From: an uncultured candidate division Zixibacteria bacterium
GTDB taxonomy: Bacteria > Zixibacteria > MSB-5A5 > GN15 > FEB-12
DNA: 9,106 nt
Direction of reading: 5' to 3'
NCBI GenBank assembly: GCA_913009765.1
Contig: CAJVYT010000158.1
Location: forward strand, 1-9,106
The notes below the pieces were generated by a model, which saw nothing but the letters and a program-made list of their open reading frames with translations, did no database searches and was not told where the DNA came from. Within the stretch, counting starts at the first letter, position 1. Each line of letters starts with the position of its first letter. The position numbers were made by a program, and so were the translations under genes. Positions 1-5,702 of this stretch are shown one piece after another.

Positions 1-1702
1 GGGACACATCAACTGGGACCGTACCAACTAAAACAGGCTGTCCAATTTCATTTTTTTCGCGTACTTCTTTTACAATCGCATTATATTTTTCACGACGGGT
101 TCGATAAATCTGGTCTTCCATGTCATCCCGAATGATTGTTTTATTTGGGAGAATAACCATAACATCCATTTTGTAAATATCAAAAAATTCCTGTGCCTCG
201 GTTTCAGCAGTACCGGTCATACCGGCAAGTTTGTCATACATACGGTAGAAATTTTGTAAGGTAATAGATGCAAGAGTTTGTGTCTCTGCCTCAATTCGGA
301 CGTTTTCTTTTGCTTCAATTGACTGATGCAGTCCATCGGAATATCTTCGCCCCGGAAGTACACGACCGGTAAACTCATCTACTATCATTACTTTGCCGTC
401 TTGAATAACATACTCGGAATCTTTTTCATAGAGAGAATAGGCACGAAGAAGCTGGTTTATAGCGTGGACTTTTTCTGATTTATCAGAATGCATCTTGTAA
501 ACTTTTTCTGATTTTTTTTGTCGTTCTTCTGCTGAGAGAGAATCATCACCTTCAATTTCTGATAGCATGGTTGAAATATCCGGTATTTCAAAAAGCTGTT
601 GTTCATCAGGTTTCAGTTGTAAGGTTCCTAAATCAGTGAGTGCGATTGAATGTTCTCTTTCGTCAATGAAGTAGTATAGGCGATCGTCAATTTCGTTTAG
701 TTTTTTATCCCGCATATAATCTGCTTCAACATCGGAAATAAGTTTTTTTATCCCGGTTTCTTTGAGAACTTTCATCAGCTTTTTATTTTTTGGGGCTCCG
801 CGGTTGGCGGCAAGCAAAAGAGTTCCTGCTTCAAAAAGTTGTTTGTGATCGGCTTCTTCATTTGAAATAATTTTTTCAGCTTTACCAATCATATCGTTTA
901 TAAGCAGTGCCTGTTTGTGAACAAGATTTTCAACAGTTGCTTTCATCTGACGGAATCTATCATGTGATGAATGTTCAACGGTACCAGAGATAATAAGCGG
1001 AGTACGGGCTTCATCTATTAGAATTGAATCAACCTCATCAATTATAGCATAATGGTAGTTACGGTGTACTCTGTCTTCGGCAGTTTGTGCCATGTTATCA
1101 CGGAGATAGTCAAACCCAAATTCGTTGGCGGTTCCAAAAGTAATATCGCATTTATATTTTTCTTTTCGCTCGGCGTTGGTCATCTGATTTTGAATAACAC
1201 CGACAGATAAGCCAAGAAACTCATAAATTTTCCCCATCCATTCACTATCACGGCGGGCAAGGTAATCGTTGACGGTAACAATATGAACCCCTTTGCCGGT
1301 GAGAGCATTAAGGTATGTCGGAAGCGTTGCGACTAAGGTTTTACCTTCACCGGTTGCCATTTCAGCAATTTTTCCCTGATGAAGTGCTATACCGCCAATA
1401 AGCTGTACATCAAAAGGTATCATATTCCATTCAATATCAATATCGCAAACAGACCATGATTTACCGACATGACGACGACAGGCATCTTTGACCACAGCAA
1501 ACGCTTCAGGAAGTATATCCTCGACAGTTTCGCCCTCGGCAAGGCGTTTTTTGAATTCTTCAGTTTTGGCAATCAGCTCATCATCAGTGAGATTGGCAAG
1601 TGTTTGATAATGTTCATTTATTTCGTCAACAAGAGGCTGGACTTTTTTAACATCCCGCTCATCTTTGGTTCCGAACACTTTTTTAATTATATCTCCAAGC
1701 AT
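1..1702 (-). CDS. secA: Protein translocase subunit SecA, N-terminal part (runs off left edge)
   Basis: SecA is the ATPase motor that pushes preproteins through the SecYEG channel at the cytoplasmic membrane. I translated the minus strand by hand: 567 complete codons are open, starting MLGDIIKKVFGTKDERDVKK. Visible landmarks are Walker A MATGEGKT (residues 115-122), NDYLARRDSEWMG (145-157), FGTANEFGFDYLRDNM (189-204), Walker B DEVDSILIDEARTP (222-235), VDEFTGR (441-447), GRRYSDGLHQ, LAGMTGTAETEA, and QPVLVGTVPVDVS at the edge, where NBD2 begins. The C-terminal helical scaffold and any zinc tail lie outside the window. Between ISG240 and about residue 428 the protein is about 90 residues longer than E. 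coli SecA, with blocks such as PKNKKLMKVLKETGIKKL that I recognise from Bacteroidetes-type SecA. The start is supported by AGGA five bases upstream and a -10 box just before it. Identification is near certain; the lineage reading is inference. Confidence 0.98.
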   Translation of the reverse strand, partial: MLGDIIKKVFGTKDERDVKKVQPLVDEINEHYQTLANLTDDELIAKTEEFKKRLAEGETVEDILPEAFAVVKDACRRHVGKSWSVCDIDIEWNMIPFDVQLIGGIALHQGKIAEMATGEGKTLVATLPTYLNALTGKGVHIVTVNDYLARRDSEWMGKIYEFLGLSVGVIQNQMTNAERKEKYKCDITFGTANEFGFDYLRDNMAQTAEDRVHRNYHYAIIDEVDSILIDEARTPLIISGTVEHSSHDRFRQMKATVENLVHKQALLINDMIGKAEKIISNEEADHKQLFEAGTLLLAANRGAPKNKKLMKVLKETGIKKLISDVEADYMRDKKLNEIDDRLYYFIDEREHSIALTDLGTLQLKPDEQQLFEIPDISTMLSEIEGDDSLSAEERQKKSEKVYKMHSDKSEKVHAINQLLRAYSLYEKDSEYVIQDGKVMIVDEFTGRVLPGRRYSDGLHQSIEAKENVRIEAETQTLASITLQNFYRMYDKLAGMTGTAETEAQEFFDIYKMDVMVILPNKTIIRDDMEDQIYRTRREKYNAIVKEVREKNEIGQPVLVGTVPVDVS

Positions 1703-1725
1703 AGTAATCCTATCTATTTTTTTAT

Positions 1726-1756
1726 ATTATACCGCAAATAGGATACAAAAATTCAA
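1726..1756 (-). promoter_or_regulatory. Probable secA promoter
   Basis: On the minus strand a perfect TATAAT (1726-1731) lies 23 bases upstream of the secA start, giving an expected transcription start near 1719 and a short leader that contains the AGGA ribosome site (1708-1711). The -35 is poor: TTGAAT (1751-1756) fits the sequence but leaves a 19-base spacer, and nothing better sits at 17. This suggests secA can be transcribed separately from the small gene upstream of it. Confidence 0.5.
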
Positions 1757-1785
1757 TTATTTAGGCAAGAGAGGAAAAAGAATGT

Positions 1786-2028
1786 TTAACTAATTAATTT
1801 TAGGAAAAAATAAACCGCTCCGACTAAAAAGCCGGCATAAATCATCAAGAATCCTATCAAGTGTAATTTATAGCCTGTGGGTGAATACCAACTTTGTCGT
1901 TTGAAGAGATTGACAGAATCACAATTAGAGTGATATGGATGCAATTGTGTTCTATTTGTTGAGGCGTACCAAAGAAAAACAACGCCTAATAAGATACATA
2001 TGATTTGAGCGTACAAAAGAATAATCAT
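1786..2028 (-). CDS. Small two-helix membrane protein, unrecognised (80 aa)
   Basis: I do not recognise this protein. It has a hydrophobic segment at residues 2-22 (IILLYAQIICILLGVVFLWY), a polar loop of about 30 residues (roughly 24-54) with one Cys, two His and several aromatic residues, and a second hydrophobic segment at about 56-78 (LIGFLMIYAGFLVGAVYFFL). It ends four residues after that core. It is therefore probably a cytoplasmic-membrane protein with both ends on the same side. It is likely a real gene and not a chance ORF: it has the best Shine-Dalgarno in the window (GGAGG, six-base spacing) and a near-consensus promoter. It lies 83 bases upstream of secA on the same strand. Its position next to secA might suggest a link to export, but nothing in the sequence shows one. 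Confidence 0.75.
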   Translation of the reverse strand: MIILLYAQIICILLGVVFLWYASTNRTQLHPYHSNCDSVNLFKRQSWYSPTGYKLHLIGFLMIYAGFLVGAVYFFLKLIS

Positions 2029-2034
2029 TTAAAA

Positions 2035-2039
2035 CCTCC
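2035..2039 (-). promoter_or_regulatory. Strong Shine-Dalgarno of the 80-aa membrane protein
   Basis: GGAGG lies six bases before the ATG at 2028 on the minus strand. It decides the start of this small ORF. It stands out because most other genes here (GH57, cobB, the lipoprotein) have no recognisable Shine-Dalgarno. Confidence 0.8.
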
Positions 2040-2052
2040 ATATTTTTAACAT

Positions 2053-2081
2053 ATTATATAAAATATTGATTCAATTTTCAA
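2053..2081 (-). promoter_or_regulatory. Near-consensus sigma70-type promoter for the 80-aa membrane protein
   Basis: On the minus strand TTGAAA (2076-2081) and TATAAT (2053-2058) are separated by exactly 17 bases. This is the best promoter in the window. The expected start is near 2046, giving a leader of about 18 bases that contains the GGAGG. The E. coli-like boxes, not the TAnnTTTG form of Bacteroidetes proper, argue against a member of Bacteroidetes sensu stricto. Confidence 0.75.
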
Positions 2082-2098
2082 GTTTATTTCTTTATGAA

Positions 2099-2112
2099 AA
2101 TGACTTGTCATT
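2099..2112. repeat. Operator-like inverted repeat between divergent genes
   Basis: AATGAC-TT-GTCATT is a perfect 6-bp inverted repeat with a 2-bp centre. It sits about 18 bp upstream of the minus-strand -35 box and 28 bp before the rsgA start, in a region that must serve two divergent genes. It includes a TTGTCA that could be the rsgA -35 (2105-2110), but the hexamer 17 bases downstream (TAGGTT) is a weak -10. Regulator binding is possible; chance is not excluded in A/T-rich DNA. Confidence 0.35.
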
Positions 2113-2139
2113 AGCGAACTACTTTCATAGGTTTACTAT

Positions 2140-3057
2140 ATGAATGATTTCTTAAAAGGTATAGTGGTCGCCACCAAAGCGAGGTTGTTTGAAGTTCGTG
2201 CCGAAAATGGGGAACGGCTAAGATGTGAAGTCCGTCAGAAAGTAAAATTTGAGGCACAATCTACTACTCCGGTGGCGGTTGGTGATGATGTTCTCTTTTC
2301 ATATACTGAAAACGAATGCGGTATTATTGAAGAAGTGCTTCCGAGAAGGTCAACATTCGGTCGTCCATCAAAAGGAATTGAAGATAAACTGCAAATAATA
2401 GCTGCCAATCTTGATTGTTTGGGCATTGTTGTGTCAGTTACAAATCCACCGCTTAAAACAGGCTTAATAGACAGATTTATTATAGCCGCTCAAATTGGAC
2501 AAATGACACCGCTGATTGTTATCAATAAATCTGACCTCAACAGACCAAAGGATTTCGAACAAATATTTGATGACTATAAATCACTCGGGTATGAGTTGTT
2601 CTTTACATCAGCAGAAACAGATACAGATGAGGGAGTCGACGAGTTACAAAAATATTTGTCAGAACATCGCACTTTATTTGCGGGACACTCCGGGGTTGGG
2701 AAATCTACTCTCTTAAACAAACTAATCCCCGGACTGAATTTGAAAACAAAAAAAGTATCATCATATAATAAAAAAGGACAACATACGACAACTTCAATAG
2801 AGCTGTTCGAACTTCCATGCGGTGGATATATAGTTGATTCTCCCGGATTAAAAGTTATGGGCTTGTGGGAACTGAATAAAAAAGATTTGCCCTTTTATTA
2901 TACTGAGTTTGAGCTGTTTCGAGATGGATGTAAATTTTCATCGTGTGCCCACAGACACGAACCTCATTGTGCGGTCAAAGAGGCTGTTAAAAATGGCGAT
3001 ATTTCTACGTATAGGTATGAAAACTATCTCTCTATATATGATTCCTTAGAAAATTAA
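2140..3057 (+). CDS. rsgA: Ribosome small-subunit-dependent GTPase A
   Basis: RsgA (YjeQ/EngC) is a circularly permuted GTPase that checks late maturation of the 30S subunit and is stimulated by it. At 305 residues the length is normal. An N-terminal OB-fold (about 5-70) ends in RRSTFGRPSK. The GTPase motifs follow in the permuted order: G4 NKSD (129-132), G1 P-loop GHSGVGKST (182-190), G2-like GQHTTTS (213-219), G3 DSPGLK (233-238). The C-terminal zinc knuckle C-x4-C-x-H-x5-C is intact (Cys264, Cys269, His271, Cys277). The G2 element is usually GRHTTT; here Arg is Gln, a mild variation. The ATG at 2140 gives the expected N-terminus; the only ribosome-site candidate is a weak AGG eight bases upstream. 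The next gene follows after 76 bp on the same strand without a terminator, so joint transcription is possible. Confidence 0.97.
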   Translation: MNDFLKGIVVATKARLFEVRAENGERLRCEVRQKVKFEAQSTTPVAVGDDVLFSYTENECGIIEEVLPRRSTFGRPSKGIEDKLQIIAANLDCLGIVVSVTNPPLKTGLIDRFIIAAQIGQMTPLIVINKSDLNRPKDFEQIFDDYKSLGYELFFTSAETDTDEGVDELQKYLSEHRTLFAGHSGVGKSTLLNKLIPGLNLKTKKVSSYNKKGQHTTTSIELFELPCGGYIVDSPGLKVMGLWELNKKDLPFYYTEFELFRDGCKFSSCAHRHEPHCAVKEAVKNGDISTYRYENYLSIYDSLEN

Positions 3058-3133
3058 GAATAAGACAACTCATTCCGATAGTAACTCTATGAAACTATAA
3101 ACAAAAAAAACGACTTATAAGTAGAAATGTACA

Positions 3134-5293
3134 ATGAGTAAATTCAAACTTGCCATAGGACTTCATAATCATCAACCGGTCGGAAATTTCGATTTTGTCT
3201 TTGATGAATCTCACCAAAAAGCATACAAACCATTTGCCGAATTACTTGCCAAATATCCCAACATCCGAATTTCACTGCATCAATCAGGAATTTTATGGGA
3301 CTGGCAGGAAAAACATAAACCTGAATATATTAAGACTATCCAAAAATTAGTTAAGAAAAAACAGATAGAACTGATGACCGGCGGATACTATGAACCTATT
3401 TTAGTTTCTATTTTTGAAAATGATGCCTATGGACAATTTGAAAAACTTGATTCCTATATTCAAAAAAGATTTCAAATAAAGCCGCAGGGTGCCTGGCTCA
3501 CCGAACGAATATGGGAGCCGCATCTTCCGAAAATACTCAACAATGCCGGAGTTAAATTTATTCCGGTTGATGATACCCATTTTATATATTCCGGCTTCGA
3601 TGAAGAGCAATTAACCGGTTCGTTTGTGACAGAATTTGAGGGAAAAGAACTCAGACTACTGCCGATTTCAAAACGGATGCGGTATCTTATTCCATTTGGT
3701 ACCGTCGATGAACTGATTGCAGAACTAAAGCAGATGGCTGCCAAAAATCCAAACGGTATGGTCATTTATGCTGATGATGGTGAGAAATTCGGTTCATGGC
3801 CTAAAACCTATGAACATTGCTACCGAGATAAATGGCTGCAAAACTTTTTCGATGCGGTCACTGATAATTCTGACTGGCTTGAGATTGTTCCACTGTCTGA
3901 AGCCGCTAATACAGAACCTGTCGGTCGGGCGTATCTGCCGTCGGCATCGTATGCCGAAATGCTTCAATGGTCGCTTCCTGCCAAACCATTTGTCACATAC
4001 GAACAGTTTGAAAAGTTTTTAAAAGAGCAGGGGAAAGATAAAATATTCGGGCGTTTTGTGCGGGGCGGGCATTGGCGTGGTTTCTTGACTAAGTATGAAG
4101 AAGTAAACTTCATGCATAAAAAGATGCTCTATATTTCTGAAAAACTTCAAAAGTTACAAAGTAAACATAGCAAATCAAAAAAATTTATAAATGCACAGGA
4201 TAATTTATATGCCGCTCAATGTAACTGCCCGTATTGGCATGGTGTTTTTGGAGGGCTGTATCTTCCGCATATTAGAGCTGCAATCTATTCGCATTTAATA
4301 GAGGCGGAGTCTCTGATTCGTCAATTAGAAAAGAAACAATTAGAAATAAAAATGGTAGATTTTGATTTTGACGGTCATGATGAAATTTTAGTAGAGACCA
4401 ACAAACTGACTTCTATATTTAAACCAAACAATGGCGGTACAATGATAGAGCTGTCGTTTTTGGATAAAAAGTTTTCTTTAACCGACACTTTGACCCGCCG
4501 TAAAGAAGGCTATCACTTAAAACTTGAACAAGCGGTTACAGAAGATAAAGCGGACGGCTCAAAATCTATTCATGATTTAGTACTGACCAAAGAGGATGGA
4601 TTGTCTGATTACCTGCTTGAAGATTGGTATCTCAAGCGATGTTTTATAGACCATGTCTTTACAGATGACGTAGATTTTGAAAAATTTAAATCGAATAAAT
4701 TTGGCGAGTTTGGCGATTTTGTTTTAGAGAGATATGATTCGCATGTTGCAAATAATAAAATTACACTCACCCGTCATGGTAAAATAAGACAGTCAGATGG
4801 TGAAACCGGATTAACAATTGAAAAATCATTTCAATTTTCAGATGACTCTGAAACAATAGAAGTTGTCTACAAATTAACCGCAGATTGCCAAACTCCGATA
4901 GATATAAATTTTGCAGTTGAGAATAATTTTAATTTCCAAGCGGGACATGCTATTGATAGGTTTGTGTTAATTGATAATGAACAGCCCAAAGAAGCATATC
5001 TTGATTCTTATGGTAAGCATAAAGATGCCCATGCAGCTGCATTGATAGATCAGTATAGAAATATTGGTGTGGCTTTGTATTCACAACACAAGTCAAATAT
5101 TTGGCATCTTCCGATATTTACTGTTTCACTTTCTGAAGGCGGTTTTGAAAAAGTCTATCAGGGAACAACTATTGTGAATCAGTTTAATTTAAAAGTCTCC
5201 AAAAAACCTATCGAACTACGTCTGACTCTTATGACAGGTGATGAATCGGCGGTGAAATCATTTTTAGAAAATGTGCAAATTACAGTTTCGTGA
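3134..5293 (+). CDS. GH57 4-alpha-glucanotransferase / alpha-amylase
   Basis: This 719-residue protein matches the GH57 subgroup of 4-alpha-glucanotransferases and amylases typified by the Thermococcus litoralis enzyme, which cleave or rearrange alpha-1,4-glucans such as glycogen or maltodextrin. Conserved region 1 is HNHQPVGNF (11-19). The nucleophile region is GAWLTERIWEPH, with Glu124 as predicted nucleophile. The acid/base region is YADDGEKFG, with Asp214/Asp215 as candidates; these positions almost coincide with Glu123 and Asp214 of the Thermococcus enzyme. A helical middle domain (about 300-400; RGGHWRGFLTKYEEVNFMHKKM, then NCPYWHGVFGGLYLPHIR) corresponds to DUF1925. The C-terminal beta-rich part (about 405-719) corresponds to DUF1926. 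There is no signal peptide, so it is probably cytoplasmic and acts on stored glycogen. No Shine-Dalgarno is visible; the start is set by the family N-terminus. Transferase versus hydrolase activity cannot be decided here, and no other glycogen gene lies nearby. Confidence 0.93.
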   Translation: MSKFKLAIGLHNHQPVGNFDFVFDESHQKAYKPFAELLAKYPNIRISLHQSGILWDWQEKHKPEYIKTIQKLVKKKQIELMTGGYYEPILVSIFENDAYGQFEKLDSYIQKRFQIKPQGAWLTERIWEPHLPKILNNAGVKFIPVDDTHFIYSGFDEEQLTGSFVTEFEGKELRLLPISKRMRYLIPFGTVDELIAELKQMAAKNPNGMVIYADDGEKFGSWPKTYEHCYRDKWLQNFFDAVTDNSDWLEIVPLSEAANTEPVGRAYLPSASYAEMLQWSLPAKPFVTYEQFEKFLKEQGKDKIFGRFVRGGHWRGFLTKYEEVNFMHKKMLYISEKLQKLQSKHSKSKKFINAQDNLYAAQCNCPYWHGVFGGLYLPHIRAAIYSHLIEAESLIRQLEKKQLEIKMVDFDFDGHDEILVETNKLTSIFKPNNGGTMIELSFLDKKFSLTDTLTRRKEGYHLKLEQAVTEDKADGSKSIHDLVLTKEDGLSDYLLEDWYLKRCFIDHVFTDDVDFEKFKSNKFGEFGDFVLERYDSHVANNKITLTRHGKIRQSDGETGLTIEKSFQFSDDSETIEVVYKLTADCQTPIDINFAVENNFNFQAGHAIDRFVLIDNEQPKEAYLDSYGKHKDAHAAALIDQYRNIGVALYSQHKSNIWHLPIFTVSLSEGGFEKVYQGTTIVNQFNLKVSKKPIELRLTLMTGDESAVKSFLENVQITVS

Positions 5294-5388
5294 ATAAAAA
5301 TAAATCGGTTTTTATTTGTTCTATTGGTTCCTGATTTTCTGAAAGTAAATTGTGAACTGTCACCTGACATAACGTCTAATTTTTGTAG

Positions 5389-5415
5389 GGTTGAGGCATG
5401 CCTCAACCTTTTTTT
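5389..5415 (+). terminator. Terminator-like perfect 20-bp palindrome plus T7
   Basis: GGTTGAGGCA is followed directly by its reverse complement (5389-5408), then seven T residues (5409-5415). As RNA it would form a G/C-containing stem of up to eight pairs with a small loop (the central bases cannot all pair) followed by a U-run, the usual shape of an intrinsic terminator. It lies about 96 bases after the GH57 stop and could end that transcript. It also begins with GTAGGG (5385-5390), like two neighbouring dyads, so it may be a repeat-family member serving as a terminator. Confidence 0.65.
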
Positions 5416-5423
5416 AGTAGTAG

Positions 5424-5450
5424 TAGGGCAGAACCCTTTAGTGGTTTTGC
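5424..5450 (+). repeat. GTAGGG-type dyad 2
   Basis: GCAGAACC (5428-5435) pairs with GGTTTTGC (5443-5450) across a 7-base loop CTTTAGT; one pair is G-U. It is preceded by four TAG units (5415-5426), so it reads TAGTAGTAGTAGGG. It shares the GTAGGG start and the hairpin plan of the terminator-like palindrome 35 bp upstream. Confidence 0.5.
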
Positions 5451-5461
5451 TATTTATGCTT

Positions 5462-5485
5462 GTAGCGACAGGGCATTGTCCTGTC
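5462..5485 (+). repeat. GTAGCG-type dyad 3
   Basis: After GTAGC (5462-5466), GACAGGGCA (5467-5475) and TGTCCTGTC (5477-5485) form nine pairs (one G-U) around a single central base; a real RNA hairpin would open the innermost pairs. GGCAT in its centre is shared with the palindrome at 5389-5408. Its last base is also the first base of the CTTAAA copy that flanks the MITE-like element. Confidence 0.5.
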
Positions 5486-5523
5486 TTAAAGGCTTGTTGA
5501 AAAACCTCTTAATGCGTTGTTAG

Positions 5524-5537
5524 TTCGCCTGGGCGAA
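5524..5537. repeat. Inner hairpin 1 of the MITE-like element
   Basis: TTCGCC-TG-GGCGAA: perfect 6-bp arms with a 2-base centre inside the element. It has no T-run and so is not terminator-like. Confidence 0.55.
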
Positions 5538-5553
5538 TTTCCCGACGATTAAA

Positions 5554-5577
5554 CAGTCAGGAAGGGGTTCCTGACTG
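5554..5577. repeat. Inner hairpin 2 of the MITE-like element (10-bp perfect arms)
   Basis: CAGTCAGGAA (5554-5563) and TTCCTGACTG (5568-5577) are perfect complements around a GGGG loop. This is the strongest non-terminator hairpin in the window. It has no following U-run. It might be a structural or protein-binding part of the element. Confidence 0.65.
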
Positions 5578-5668
5578 CTCACGTTGAGACATTTTTGACT
5601 TTTACAACAAGCCCTTAAAGGTTCGCTGTCGAAAGAGGCTTGTAAACAACTCATGTCTGTATAAACTC

Positions 5669-5696
5669 TTGTCCTTTTTGTTCAAATCAATATATT
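5669..5696 (+). promoter_or_regulatory. Candidate cobB promoter implying a leaderless mRNA
   Basis: TTGTCC (5669-5674) and TATATT (5691-5696) are 16 bases apart. The -10 ends only six bases before the cobB ATG at 5703, so the expected transcription start falls on or next to the start codon. No Shine-Dalgarno is visible upstream of the ATG. A leaderless cobB transcript is therefore plausible, though both boxes are imperfect. Confidence 0.4.
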
Positions 5697-5702
5697 GCTT
5701 TT

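Larger units (their letters stand above)
5491..5613. mobile_element. MITE-like non-autonomous element (123 bp) with TIRs and target duplication
   Basis: The left end reads GGCTTGTTGAAAAA (5491-5504) and the right end, on the other strand, GGCTTGTTGTAAAA (5613-5600): 13 of 14 positions match. Both ends are flanked by CTTAAA in direct orientation (5485-5490 and 5614-5619), as expected of a 6-bp target-site duplication. The interior has no ORF but holds two perfect hairpins. Short size, terminal inverted repeats, flanking duplication and no transposase fit a miniature inverted-repeat element moved in trans by a full-length IS elsewhere. I do not assign an IS family. Because CTTAAA contains the palindrome TTAA, the exact duplication length is uncertain. 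Confidence 0.6.
5294..5702. other. Non-coding, inverted-repeat-rich spacer (409 bp)
   Basis: I see no credible gene here. The stretch holds at least five separate dyads (5389-5408, 5428-5450, 5467-5485, 5524-5537, 5554-5577), a MITE-like element (5491-5613) and the probable cobB promoter (5669-5696). The first 95 bases after the GH57 stop have no clear feature. The middle is more G/C-rich than the flanking genes. Confidence 0.85.

Noticed and set aside
1469..1741. Plus-strand 90-codon ORF overlapping the start of secA
   Set aside because: Antisense to clearly conserved secA codons; low-complexity Phe/Ile-rich translation without a recognisable domain.
3058..3133. Promoter for the GH57 gene (TATAAA at 3096-3101, TATAAG at 3116-3121)
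   Set aside because: No acceptable -35 at 16-18 bases for either; A/T-rich hexamers of this kind are common here, and co-transcription with rsgA is as likely.
5293..5316. AATAAAAA / TTTTTATT inverted repeat overlapping the GH57 stop
   Set aside because: All-A/T stem of eight pairs with an 8-base loop and no T-run after it; too weak for a terminator and expected by chance in A/T-rich DNA.
5415..5426. Four tandem TAG units
   Set aside because: Too short to be called a microsatellite locus; noted only as lead-in to the GTAGGG dyad.
5385..5619. CRISPR-like array of dyads
   Set aside because: The dyads differ in sequence and spacing; there are no identical repeats with unique spacers and no cas genes.
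5637..5650. GGCTTGT followed by AAACAAC, resembling a third copy of the element's terminal repeat
   Set aside because: Only seven bases match the terminal repeat, and no partner or duplication is visible; could be a decayed end but not supportable.
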